Positions 15,401 to 22,622 are shown, counted from the stretch's first letter. The stretch: DNA of 25,201 nucleotides from DASUAL01 sp035763805 (GCA_035763805.1 DASUAL010000099.1:1-25201), one strand, 5' to 3'. The notes: generated from the letters alone by a model not told the origin. Made by a program: numbers and translations.

Positions 15401-15765
15401 GCCGTGGTGACGACGATGCGGACCGAACCGGCGAGCAGAGCCTCGAGCGTTTCGATCCGTTCTCCCGCAATCTCGAAGTGTGGCTCCTCGACACCTAGAG
15501 CTTCGCGCTGGGGGTAGAGCGCGGCGGTGTCACCGGCGAGTGCACGCGTGTCGGCGAGCCAGCGCTCCGCGTCCGTCGGCGTCGGCGCGACCACGACGAA
15601 CACGCGCTGCGGGAAGCGTCGCGCGAGCGCCGCGACGAGCGCGGCCGGGCTGGACCCCGGCAGCCCCGCGACTGCGCGGCGCGAACCGGCCGGCGGCAGC
15701 TCGCCCGCCAGCGCCCGCGTCGCCGGCAGCTCGTCGAACCGGTCGATGAGGAAGTCGAGCGACAT
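12463..15765 (-). CDS. mfd: Transcription-repair coupling factor Mfd
   Basis: ATP-dependent translocase that removes stalled RNA polymerase from DNA lesions and recruits UvrA. 1100 residues, near the usual length. N-terminal UvrB-homology region (about 20-330), RNA-polymerase-interacting domain (YVVHLEHGIGVYRG, about 430), RecG-like helicase with Walker A GDVGYGKTEVA (about 583), DEEHRFGVRHKE (about 681), TATPIPRTLHLSL, and the QLRGRVGRS motif VI; the TRCF C-terminal domain lies around 960-1060. The ATG at 15765 overlaps the BatA-like stop by one base (TGATG). Two copies of the heptad repeat are read in frame: residues about 144-153 (GKRGAGSGF) and 942-951 (GERGAGSRTF), both where homologues have variable loops. 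Confidence 0.97.
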   Translation of the reverse strand: MSLDFLIDRFDELPATRALAGELPPAGSRRAVAGLPGSSPAALVAALARRFPQRVFVVVAPTPTDAERWLADTRALAGDTAALYPQREALGVEEPHFEIAGERIETLEALLAGSVRIVVTTARASAERTGMPATLQSMRLLLEAGKRGAGSGFLSDVVARLEAMGFARVATVTEVAQFSVRGGILDVYGFGMAAPARLEWWGDDIVSLRTFDLDSQRSGEAIERVTVLPVSTEGTGNEGVGAQPAAPRRRQSLLDLLPSDALLVLEQESALEREVDRAWADAAHHLEVARRLGEEPPAREEIFMDPRRWREGVERFARLALNAVDAATRFPLAPPEPVDRDIKRLRQVVTTAPPTVILCDNEGQLERLEELIATDAATLAVGALDGGFILPSLRVLTDHEIFRRARRLRRPRRYRAASPTAATRALQPGDYVVHLEHGIGVYRGIQTIAVGAEGGTLEVAAVEYEGGDRLNVPLYRLDQLEPYRAAGNGEAPPPKLHRLGATTWQRQRDKARAAIRQMAAELLDLYARRQIATGFAFPPDTAWQRELESAFLYEDTPDQRRASEEVKRDMERMHPMDRLLVGDVGYGKTEVAVRAAFKAVQAGKQVAVLVPTTILAEQHGRTFRERLADYPVRIEVLSRFRTPKETERVTRLVAAGDVDIVIGTHRLLSRDVTFHDLGLLIVDEEHRFGVRHKERLKALKLAVDVLTLTATPIPRTLHLSLAGLRDLTLLETAPKDRSPVVTFIEPWDDALIQEALARELDRAGQVYFVHNRIETIDTIAARVRALAPPRARVEVAHGRLREAELDDVMARFGRGEVDVLVSTMIVESGLDVPNANTMLVNRADQCGLAQLYQLRGRVGRSHRRAYCYLLVPDHVDADAEDRLQVLEHHTDLGSGYRIALRDLELRGAGNLLGGEQSGHAQAVGFDTYLRWLQETVEALKHGERGAGSRTFPAPEVILDRAAHLSDSYVPDEAAKLELYRRLARADQPSEIQAVREELRDRFGPLPDEAQRLLLVSELRALGARAGLDMVLVKGDEARLTFRRDARPRLAGLTAALDAVQFEADVRRAAPLSLRLRRMGGEAIGSGLVRALTAVLQDSHD
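12912..12942 (-). repeat. GGGGAGC heptad repeat, mfd copy 1
   Basis: On the minus strand, three perfect tandem GGGGAGC units (complement of 12942-12922) followed by AGGACGTTCC. The 21-nt tandem part keeps the reading frame and codes for GERGAGS. Gain or loss of one 7-nt unit would shift the frame of mfd. Confidence 0.85.
15306..15334 (-). repeat. GGGGAGC heptad repeat, mfd copy 2
   Basis: On the minus strand: GGGGAAGC, GGGGAGC, CGGGAGC, then GGTTTCC. It codes for GKRGAGSGF, in the same frame as copy 1. Its 3' end (GGGAGCGGTTTCC) closely matches the hisD copy (GGGAGCGGTTCC). Confidence 0.75.
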
Positions 15766-17525
15766 CAGTGGGTCAGTGTGGCGACTCCGAGCTCCACGGC
15801 GGCGAGGATCAGGGCGAGCGCGAGCAGCAGGCCGCTCACGTCCAGGCGGCGTGTCCCGGCGAACCGCTCGGCCGCGAACTGGGCGTCATCCAGCACATCG
15901 GCGCCGATCGCCCGGCGCACGAGATCCGCGGCCGCAGGCGTCAGGTCCGACTCGCGCGGGTCGGGCCCGTACACGATCGCTCCGACGGTGTCGGTCCCTC
16001 GCGTCCGGAACTCGACGCGCGGCGCTCCTTCCCGCTCGACGACAGGCATGTCCCCTCGCGTCAGCCGGTTCACCAGCGCGTCCACGAACGGGACGAACGC
16101 GGGCGCAGCCGGCAGCGCGGTCCAGGCGGTGTCGAGCCGGCTCCCCAGCAACACGACGTCGCCGTCCCGAGCAAGCCACGGCTCCCCGTTGACGGTCGCA
16201 AGGACCGCGGCGTCGTCGCCTCTGCCTCGCGGGTCGTCCCCCTTCCCCATCACCTCGAGGTGGTACCGCCGTATGACGGGGATGCCGCCGATACCGAGGA
16301 GGCTCTCCGCGGCAATCGGGCCGGGCGTGCCCAGAGCGCCGAAGCGCCAGCGAACGCCTCGCGCGGCGAGCGCGCGGTTCGCCGGGCCGACGAGCGCCGG
16401 ATCGGCCGGTGGCAGCACAACGCTCTGCCCCGCACCCGACTGTGGCCGCTCCCCGATCGAAACGTCGGCCGGCCCCCCGGCGCTCCCCTCGGCCACCGCC
16501 GCCACACGCATGCCCTCGGCCAGCACCGCGAGCGCCGCAGACAGGAACGGTCCCGCACCCGGCTCCCCACGCACCCGTGCGGGCGGGGCCACCCTCCACG
16601 CGAACAAGCGGCGGTCGTCCGCCCGCAGCTCGTCGGGATCGAGGGCCACTTCACCGAGCCACCACCCCGGGGCAATGGCGGGGAGCGGGATCGAAACGCT
16701 TGCCCCCGGCACCACGAGCGCCCGGCCCGCGTCGCGGCCGCGCAATCGCATCGCGACCGACGCGGGGGCCGCGCCCGACGTGCCGGCCGCCGTGACCGCC
16801 AGCGCGCCGCCCGCCAGGCGCGCCGCGGCGATCCCGCGGTTCGAGGGCGGCGACCCCGCCGGGGCGAGGGCGAGCACCCGCACCCCGCGCGGCACGTCCA
16901 CCCGGCCCTCGCCGAACGCCGTCCGCTGGAGATCGCTCACCACATGCACCTCCCGCGCCGGGAGCGGCTCCGCATCCACGAGCCGCGCTGCCCGCGCGAC
17001 CGCCGCAGTCAAGTCGAGCCGCTGCGCCGCCGGCTGTGCACCGTCGAGCGTCGCAAGCAACTCTTCCCTGGGTCCAGCCCGCGCCACGCCGTCGGCGAGC
17101 ATCAGCCACAGCCGGTCCCCCGGCCCGGCGCTTGCGATCGACGCCCGCGCGACGACCTTGAGCCGGTCGAGCGTCGGCCGCCCGTCCACGACCAGCCCCG
17201 ACGACGGCGAGTTGTCGAGGATCACCGTGAGCACGGCCGGCTCATGCGTTCCCGCCCCACCCGCGGCCCCTGCTCCACCGCTGCGCGAGGGCACGAGCGG
17301 CCGCGCGGCGGCGAGCGCGATCAGCGCGATCAGCGCCGTGCGGAGAATCAGGAGCAGCAGGTGGCGGAGCTTCAGCCGCCGCGCGTTCTGCCGCTCGGCC
17401 TCACTCAAGTAGCGGATCGGCGGGAACTCCGCCTCGGGCGGGACGCGGCGCTCGAGCAAATGGAGGAGCGCGGGGATCGCGGCCGCGGCGAGCCCCAAAA
17501 GCGCCAGCGGATGCAGGAAGGTCAC
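15765..17525 (-). CDS. BatA-like membrane protein with degenerate vWA-type region
   Basis: A 586-residue inner-membrane protein. It opens with the BatA N-terminal double-transmembrane domain: TM1 FLHPLALLGLAAAAIPALLH, the linker ERRVPPEAEFPPIRYL, and TM2 LLLLILRTALIALIALAAAR. A vWA-like segment with a DNSPSS (MIDAS-type) motif follows at about residue 100, then a long periplasmic-type region and a final membrane segment (GLLLALALILAAVELGVATL, about 562-582). The start is GTG at 17525, overlapping the DUF58 stop by 4 bp (GTGA); a longer upstream reading only shadows the DUF58 gene. DUF58-BatA pairs usually accompany a MoxR ATPase, which is not in this window. Residues about 320-328 (GEPGAGPFL) come from a heptad-repeat copy. 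Cellular role unknown. Confidence 0.85.
   Translation of the reverse strand: MTFLHPLALLGLAAAAIPALLHLLERRVPPEAEFPPIRYLSEAERQNARRLKLRHLLLLILRTALIALIALAAARPLVPSRSGGAGAAGGAGTHEPAVLTVILDNSPSSGLVVDGRPTLDRLKVVARASIASAGPGDRLWLMLADGVARAGPREELLATLDGAQPAAQRLDLTAAVARAARLVDAEPLPAREVHVVSDLQRTAFGEGRVDVPRGVRVLALAPAGSPPSNRGIAAARLAGGALAVTAAGTSGAAPASVAMRLRGRDAGRALVVPGASVSIPLPAIAPGWWLGEVALDPDELRADDRRLFAWRVAPPARVRGEPGAGPFLSAALAVLAEGMRVAAVAEGSAGGPADVSIGERPQSGAGQSVVLPPADPALVGPANRALAARGVRWRFGALGTPGPIAAESLLGIGGIPVIRRYHLEVMGKGDDPRGRGDDAAVLATVNGEPWLARDGDVVLLGSRLDTAWTALPAAPAFVPFVDALVNRLTRGDMPVVEREGAPRVEFRTRGTDTVGAIVYGPDPRESDLTPAAADLVRRAIGADVLDDAQFAAERFAGTRRLDVSGLLLALALILAAVELGVATLTH
16544..16568 (-). repeat. GGGGAGC heptad repeat, BatA-like gene copy
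   Basis: Minus strand: GGGGAGC, CGGGTGC, GGGACCGTTCC. This copy shows the 3' signature of the family most clearly. It codes for GEPGAGPF in the same frame as the copies in mfd, hisD and pdxA. Confidence 0.75.
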
Positions 17526-18412
17526 GCGAGGAGACGCAGCGCCATGCCGAACGGCATGTCGGTCAGCACGTGGTGGTAGGCGATGCCGTGCCGCCGGCAC
17601 GCCGTCCGCCACGCCGATATCTCCCGCCGCACGGTGTCGGCGTACGCGCGCGCCAGCTCGCGCGGGCGCACCACCACGCTCGCTGGCGACTCGGGATCTC
17701 GGAACCGCACCTCCGGGGGGCCTGCCAGCTCCGCCTCGGCAGGATCCATCAGATGCAGCACAATGACCTGGTGCCCGCGGTGCCGCAGATAGCGCAGGGC
17801 GGTGAGGGCCAGGTCGCGCTCGAACAGCAGGTCGGACACGAGCACTACCAGCCCGCGACGCGCGAGCAGCGACGTGAGGCGCAGCAGTGCCGCCTGTGCC
17901 GCTGTCCCGCGGCCGTCCGGTGTGTCGAGCAGCCCGCGCACCAGGCGTGTCCACTGTCCCGCCTTCACGCGCGCCGGGATCACCTGCCGCACTACTTCGT
18001 CGAAGGTGATCAGTCCGGTCGCGTCACGCTGCCGCAATAGGATCAGCGCGAGCGCCGCCGCGAGGCGATCGGCGTACGCCCGCTTCGTGAGCCGAACCGG
18101 GGGGGGAGCCCCGCGCCACGCCATCGAACGGCTCGCATCGACCAGGATCATCGCCCGGAGGTTGGTCTCTTCCTCGAATTGCTTCACGAACAGCCGGTCG
18201 GAGCGCGCCAGCATCTTCCAGTCGAGGTAGCGCGGCTCGTCGCCCGGCTGGTACGCACGGTGCTCGGTGAATTCGACCGAGAAACCCCGAAACGGCGAGC
18301 GGTGGATCCCCGCCAGGAAGCCCTCCACCACCCCCTGCGCCACGATCTCGATCCCGCCAAGCCGGGCGACCTCGGCAGGATCAAGCAGGTCGATGCGATG
18401 CGTGTCGGTCAT
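17522..18412 (-). CDS. DUF58 (vWA-type) domain protein
   Basis: A 296-residue cytoplasmic protein of the DUF58 family, commonly encoded with MoxR AAA+ ATPases and BatA-type membrane proteins and thought to take part in assembly or activation of envelope or cofactor-dependent complexes. Family motifs: HRSPFRGFSVEFTEHRAYQPGDE and YLDWKMLARSDRLFVKQFEEETN (about 37-84), then the vWA MIDAS motif DASRSM (Asp92-Ser94-Ser96). The C-terminal half continues the vWA fold (GLVVLVSDLLFERD, HQVIVLHLMDPAE). I prefer ATG 18412, where the family's N-terminus begins; a GTG at 18460 is possible. There is no Shine-Dalgarno; TAGTTT lies 10 nt before the ATG. It heads the operon running down to pdxA. Confidence 0.92.
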   Translation of the reverse strand: MTDTHRIDLLDPAEVARLGGIEIVAQGVVEGFLAGIHRSPFRGFSVEFTEHRAYQPGDEPRYLDWKMLARSDRLFVKQFEEETNLRAMILVDASRSMAWRGAPPPVRLTKRAYADRLAAALALILLRQRDATGLITFDEVVRQVIPARVKAGQWTRLVRGLLDTPDGRGTAAQAALLRLTSLLARRGLVVLVSDLLFERDLALTALRYLRHRGHQVIVLHLMDPAEAELAGPPEVRFRDPESPASVVVRPRELARAYADTVRREISAWRTACRRHGIAYHHVLTDMPFGMALRLLA

Positions 18413-18585
18413 GCGTGGGCGGAAACTAATGAACGGCTGAATGTCCGGGGTAGAGGACACCCCGTGACCGAGCTCACACCGGTAGTCGTGTCGTATCCAG
18501 GCTCCTCACAACCTCTTAGGGACCCCGCCCGTGCACGGCCGGCTGGCATGCCGCCTGCCTTCCTTTCACGGTGGAGGAGGCACCA
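18413..18585. promoter_or_regulatory. Divergent intergenic region between the DUF58 and DUF4384 genes
   Basis: 173 bp that must hold promoters for both directions. For DUF58 a TAGTTT box (complement of 18423-18428) stands 10 nt before the ATG. Two overlapping short inverted repeats lie at 18442-18463 (TGTCC-N8-GGACA and GGGGT-N7-ACCCC), a possible operator. The plus-strand gene has a strong Shine-Dalgarno GGAGGAGG at 18573-18580; I see no convincing -35/-10 pair for it. Confidence 0.35.
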
Positions 18586-19854
18586 ATGCTCGCGATTCTC
18601 CCATTCCTCAGCGTGCTCACCCTGTCCGGCGCCCGGGACTTCACTCCGCCACCGGCCGTGCCCCATTACCGCCCCCGCGTCGAGGTTTGGACCGACCGGG
18701 GCGACGACCCGTACACCGGCGGCCAGGCGGTGCGGGTCCACTTCCGCACCGAACTGGACGCCTACGTCACGATCCTGCGCGTTGACACAGACGGTCGGGT
18801 GCGCGTGCTGTTCCCGCGCGAGCCGTGGGAAGACAACTTCGCGCGCGGTGGCAGGGATTACGAGGTCTTCGGCGGCTTCTCCCACCAGGCATTCTACGTC
18901 GACGACGATCCGGGCGTCGGCTACGTCTTCGGCGTCGCCGCCGCCGATCCGTTCGGCTACCGCGCCATCGCGGCCGGGGACCACTGGGATTACCGGATCA
19001 TCGCCGGCGGCCGCGTTCGGGGCGACCCGTACGTCGCGCTGACCGACCTCGCAGAGCGCATCGTCCCCGACGGCTACACCGACTGGGACTACGACATCGT
19101 GCCCTACTATGTCGGGCGGCACTACGATTACCCTCGCTTCCTCTGCTACGACTGCCATAGCTACGCGAGTTATCCGTTCTGGAGCCCGTACGACCACAGC
19201 TGCATCCGCTTCCGGATCGTGGTGTTCGACGATCCGTACTACTACCCCTATCGCTACTACGGGGGCACGCGCGTCGTCTTTACGCGCCCCCTCAAGCCCG
19301 AACCGCGGTTCATCTTCAAGGACCGCCGGGGTTCGGACGCCTTCATCACCCGCGTGAAGCAGCGGCCGGTAAACGATGATCGCCGGCGTGAGGTTGGCGT
19401 GCGCGGCCGGGACTTGGGCGGCACCGGCGTCATCCCGCCGCCCATCGTCAAGCCGCGCGAGCGGCCGGATGACCGGCAGCCGCCAAGGGACGACGACCGC
19501 GGCCGGGACGGCGCGCGTCGCCGCCCGGATAATTCGGACCCCCCCCACGGGCCCGGCCGGCCGGAGAATCCGCAGAAACCGGATCGCACCGAGCACCCCG
19601 AGCGCGTCGACCGTCCGGATCGAGCAGATGGTCGCGAGCGCCCGACCCGTCCCGAGCATGCACGGCCCCAGCCTCCGCCGGTCGTCCAGCCCGAGCGGCC
19701 GCGCGCCGAGCCGCGGCGTGAGCCCGAGAGCCGCCCCCGGGTCGAGGCTCCACCCAAGCCGCGCAGCGAGCCGCGCGTCGAGCCCCCCCCCAAGCGCGCG
19801 GCGCCGCCCGACAAGCCGGCACGGGAGCCCGAGCTCAAGCGACGGAAGCCGTGA
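18586..19854 (+). CDS. Secreted DUF4384-domain protein with Tyr-rich middle and Arg/Pro-rich tail
   Basis: A 422-residue exported protein of unknown function. A signal peptide (MLAILPFLSVLTLSGA) is followed by a DUF4384-like beta domain at about 20-110 (VEVWTDRGDDPYTGGQAVRVHFRT, YVTILRVDTDGRVRVLFPRE). Residues 110-225 are rich in Tyr, Asp and Phe, with a CYDCH motif and YDHSC that could give disulfides or a metal site. The rest, about 235-422, is low-complexity Arg/Pro/Glu/Asp with recurring PRVE-PPK-type units, probably disordered and perhaps surface- or polymer-binding. The ATG at 18586 is chosen because GGAGGAGG lies 5 nt upstream; a GTG at 18571 would overlap that site. It is divergent from the DUF58 gene. 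DUF4384 proteins are frequent in cell-envelope contexts; the role here is open. Confidence 0.8.
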   Translation: MLAILPFLSVLTLSGARDFTPPPAVPHYRPRVEVWTDRGDDPYTGGQAVRVHFRTELDAYVTILRVDTDGRVRVLFPREPWEDNFARGGRDYEVFGGFSHQAFYVDDDPGVGYVFGVAAADPFGYRAIAAGDHWDYRIIAGGRVRGDPYVALTDLAERIVPDGYTDWDYDIVPYYVGRHYDYPRFLCYDCHSYASYPFWSPYDHSCIRFRIVVFDDPYYYPYRYYGGTRVVFTRPLKPEPRFIFKDRRGSDAFITRVKQRPVNDDRRREVGVRGRDLGGTGVIPPPIVKPRERPDDRQPPRDDDRGRDGARRRPDNSDPPHGPGRPENPQKPDRTEHPERVDRPDRADGRERPTRPEHARPQPPPVVQPERPRAEPRREPESRPRVEAPPKPRSEPRVEPPPKRAAPPDKPAREPELKRRKP

Positions 19855-19874
19855 GCCGCATTGAAACGCGCCGC

Positions 19875-19908
19875 TGTGCCCGGCCGTAGTCCCCCGCGGC
19901 CGGGCACA
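19875..19908 (+). terminator. Probable intrinsic terminator after the DUF4384 gene
   Basis: TGTGCCCGGCCG (19875-19886) pairs perfectly with CGGCCGGGCACA (19897-19908) around a 10-nt loop, followed by TTAGCTTT. It begins 20 bp after the stop codon and before the M28 gene's ribosome-binding site. The T-run is weak, so read-through to the peptidase is possible. Confidence 0.65.
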
Positions 19909-19944
19909 TTAGCTTTCCGTTCGCTTCCGGAAGAGGATCCAACC

Positions 19945-21486
19945 GTGCGTCAGTTTCCTCGTCTGTGGCTGTTGCTCGTCCCGTGCGTCCTGACGGCGCA
20001 GACACCCGCGTCGATCCAGCGCGCTGTCAATTCCATCACGCCCGGCGACGTGCGCCAGCGCATCAGTGTTCTCGCCGACGACTCGATGCTGGGCCGGGCG
20101 ACGCCGAGCCCGCAACTCGAGCAGGCAGCCAGCTACATCGCCGCCGAATTCCGGCGCTTCGGCCTGAAGCCGGGGGGCGACGCCGGTTCGCCCCACCAAC
20201 GCTACACAGTCGTGCAGCGCGCCGTCGATACGGCGGCGAGCGGGATCCGGATCGCCGGCCCCGCGAGCGCCACGCTCAAGCCCGGTGCCGACGTCTATCT
20301 ATACGGGCTCGGTCCTCTGCCGGCCGGGGAGGTCACCGGCCCGGTGGTTCTGTTCATCGGGACGCCGGACTCGGCGAATCCGCTCGGTGGCGTGGACGTG
20401 AGGGGGTCGTGGGTGGCGATGGTCGCCACGGCCACGCCGCAGGGCGTATCCGTGAATCTCGGCTGGTTCGCCACGGCCCTGCGGGCCGGTGCGGTCGGGC
20501 TGGTGGTGATCTCGGACCGGCCAGACGCGCAGTGGCAGAACCGGCTCGCACGCACGTTGCTGCCGACCCGCTCCGTGGAGGGCGTTCCAGCAGACTCCGG
20601 CGCCGTGGCGCCGGCCTTCGAGATCCGCGACCGCACGGCGGCCGCGCTGCTGGGCATCGATCCTGCGGCGGCGCGGGCTCAGACGACCGGCTGGAGCGCC
20701 CGGCGGCTCGCCGGCGCAACGATCGCGTTCAGAGTGAAGGAGCGCGAGCTCGCGCGGGCGTCCGCCCCCAACGTGATCGGCATCCTCGAGGGAAGTGATC
20801 CCAAGCTCAAGCACGAGTACGTGTTCTTCACCGCGCACATGGATCACGTCGGAACGCCCGGCGCCGGCCAAGGCTGCACCGCGAGGGGGGCGGACTCGAT
20901 CTGCAACGGCGCGGACGACGACGCCTCGGGCACGACGGCCGTGATCGAGGCGGCCGAGGCGTTCTCCAAGCTCAGCCCCCGGCCCAAGCGATCGCTGGTC
21001 TTCATGACCGTGAGCGGCGAGGAGCGTGGGCTGTGGGGCAGCGCGTATTTCTCCGAGCATCCCACGGTTCCGCTGGCAAACGTCGTCGCCAACCTCAACG
21101 CCGACATGGTGGGGCGAAACTGGAGCGACACGATCGCGGTGATCGGGAAGGAGCACTCCGATCTCGGGGCGACGTTGGACCGCGTCGCTGCCGCCCATCC
21201 CGAGCTCCGCATGACGCCGATCGACGACATCTGGCCGGAGCAGCGCTTCTACTTTCGCTCGGATCACTACAATTTCGCGAGGTCGGGCGTGCCCATCCTA
21301 TTCTTCTTCAACGGCACGCATCCGGACTATCATGAGGTGAGCGACTCCCCGGACAAGATCGACGCCGACAAGGCGTCGCGCGTCGTCAAGCTCGTGTTCT
21401 ACGTGGGGCTTGAGGTGGCGAACGCGGCTCAGCGGCCGAAGTGGAATCCCGACAGCTACCGGCAGATTGTGCAGACGGCGCCCTGA
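19945..21486 (+). CDS. Secreted M28-family metallopeptidase (with PA domain)
   Basis: A 513-residue exported zinc aminopeptidase-like protein. A signal peptide (RQFPRLWLLLVPCVLTAQ) is followed by the N-terminal part of the peptidase, a protease-associated (PA) insert (about 90-230), and the M28 catalytic core. The di-zinc ligands and catalytic residues can be seen: HMDHVG (about 298), GADDDASG (about 323), GEERG (about 357), NADMVGR (about 386) and YHEVSD (about 460). The start is GTG at 19945, supported by AGAGGAT 6-7 nt upstream; an earlier in-frame TTG at 19861 overlaps the terminator hairpin. The gene converges on rho with 3 bp between stops. It probably digests extracellular peptides; exact specificity is unknown. 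Confidence 0.93.
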   Translation: MRQFPRLWLLLVPCVLTAQTPASIQRAVNSITPGDVRQRISVLADDSMLGRATPSPQLEQAASYIAAEFRRFGLKPGGDAGSPHQRYTVVQRAVDTAASGIRIAGPASATLKPGADVYLYGLGPLPAGEVTGPVVLFIGTPDSANPLGGVDVRGSWVAMVATATPQGVSVNLGWFATALRAGAVGLVVISDRPDAQWQNRLARTLLPTRSVEGVPADSGAVAPAFEIRDRTAAALLGIDPAAARAQTTGWSARRLAGATIAFRVKERELARASAPNVIGILEGSDPKLKHEYVFFTAHMDHVGTPGAGQGCTARGADSICNGADDDASGTTAVIEAAEAFSKLSPRPKRSLVFMTVSGEERGLWGSAYFSEHPTVPLANVVANLNADMVGRNWSDTIAVIGKEHSDLGATLDRVAAAHPELRMTPIDDIWPEQRFYFRSDHYNFARSGVPILFFFNGTHPDYHEVSDSPDKIDADKASRVVKLVFYVGLEVANAAQRPKWNPDSYRQIVQTAP

Positions 21487-21489
21487 TGC

Positions 21490-22569
21490 CTACCGGACCG
21501 CGGCCAGCAGCTCCGCGTTCGTCTTGGTGCGCCGGAGCTGGGTGAGCAGCACGTCCATCGCCTTCTCAGGCGGGAGCCCCGCGAGGCCGCGCCGCAGCTT
21601 CTGCCTGGCCTCGACCGTGGCGGGGTCGGCGAGCAGCTCCTCTCGCCTTGTTCCGCTCGCGGCAACGTCCACCGCCGGGTAGATCCGCCGCTCGGCGAGC
21701 TCGCGGGCAAGCCGCAGCTCGGCGTTGCCGGTCCCCTTGAACTCCTCGAAAATCACGTCGTCCATGCGACTCTCGGTCTCAACGAGGGCGGTCGCCACGA
21801 CGGTAAGGGAGCCCCCGTCCGGCACCGCCCGCGCCGCGCCGAACAAGCCCTTTGGCTTGGCGAGCGCATTGGCGTCGAGGCCGCCGGACATCGTGCGACC
21901 GCTTGATCGCCCCGCCGTATTGTGGGAGCGCGCGAGCCGCGTGAGCGAGTCGAGCACGATCACCACGTCCTTGCCGAGCTCCACCTGCCGGCGCGCATGC
22001 TCGAACACGATGTCGGCGACGGCGACGTGCCGCTCGTGCGGAAGGTCGAAGCTCGAAGCGATCACCTCCCCGCGACCCCAGTCCACCATCTCGCTCACCT
22101 CTTCCGGCCGCTCGTCGACGAGCAGGACGAGGAGGATCACCGCCGGATAGTTCAGCGCCACGCCCTCGGCGATCGCCTGGAGCATCACCGTCTTCCCCGC
22201 CTTCGGCGGTGAGACGATCAGCGCTCGCTGGCCGAATCCGAACGGGCACACGAGGTCCACGAGGCGCTGGATCTCGGCGGTCCGAGGGCTCGACGCTCCG
22301 GGCGTCTCGAGGAGCAGGGGCCGCGAGGGGTGCACGGCGCCGAGTTTGCCGAACTCCGGGCGGTCGGCCAGCCGCGCAGCCGGTGACACGCCGTTCACGC
22401 TCAGCACCCGGCCGTTCGCGAGCGTGATCAGGTCGCCACGCCGCAGCCCAGGCAGCCGCACGCTCGGGTCGCCCTTCGCGGGGAGATAGCTGTGCGCCGG
22501 GAGGCGGAGGAAGCCGCCCTTGGGCGCGGGGTCGAACCAGCCGGTGATCGAATCGGGGCGATTTGCCAT
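21490..22569 (-). CDS. rho: Transcription termination factor Rho, N-terminally short
   Basis: Hexameric RNA-dependent ATPase that terminates transcription. The ATPase core is complete: LIVSPPKAGKT (P-loop, about 118-128), DERPEEVSEM, VIVLDSLTRLARSHNT (Walker B), SGGLDANALAKPKGLFGAAR, ESRMDDVIFEEFKGTGN and ERRIYPAVDV. The front end is reduced: the Rho N-terminal helical domain is missing, and the RNA-binding cold-shock-like domain is a shortened remnant (GGFLRLPAHSYLP, about 18-30). The P-loop sits about 58 residues earlier than in E. coli Rho; total length is 359. An in-frame stop lies 9 nt upstream of ATG 22569, so no longer start exists. There is no Shine-Dalgarno; the start codon lies within a heptad repeat. 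It may be a second, specialised Rho. Confidence 0.92.
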   Translation of the reverse strand: MANRPDSITGWFDPAPKGGFLRLPAHSYLPAKGDPSVRLPGLRRGDLITLANGRVLSVNGVSPAARLADRPEFGKLGAVHPSRPLLLETPGASSPRTAEIQRLVDLVCPFGFGQRALIVSPPKAGKTVMLQAIAEGVALNYPAVILLVLLVDERPEEVSEMVDWGRGEVIASSFDLPHERHVAVADIVFEHARRQVELGKDVVIVLDSLTRLARSHNTAGRSSGRTMSGGLDANALAKPKGLFGAARAVPDGGSLTVVATALVETESRMDDVIFEEFKGTGNAELRLARELAERRIYPAVDVAASGTRREELLADPATVEARQKLRRGLAGLPPEKAMDVLLTQLRRTKTNAELLAAVR

Positions 22570-22622
22570 TGGCCGTAGCTATTGGAAGCTAATGGCTAAG
22601 GGCCAAGGGCCAACGGCTATAT
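22566..22622. repeat. GGCYAAN heptad repeat in the rho/lepA divergent promoter
   Basis: The plus strand from 22593 reads five successive heptads, GGCTAAT-like to GGCCAAC and GGCTATA, with consensus GGCYAAN. On the minus strand GCTAC-GGCCAAT-GGCAAAT (complement of about 22580-22562) gives an inverted counterpart that includes the rho ATG. This fills almost all of the 63 bp between the divergent rho and lepA starts. Confidence 0.75.

Noticed and set aside
4381..16568. CRISPR array
   Set aside because: The heptad copies are kilobases apart inside genes, without regular spacers or cas genes.
17526..17954. 143-residue N-terminal extension of the BatA-like protein
   Set aside because: It overlaps DUF58 in another frame and has Ala/Arg/Gly shadow composition; the conserved BatA N-terminus starts at the GTG at 17525.
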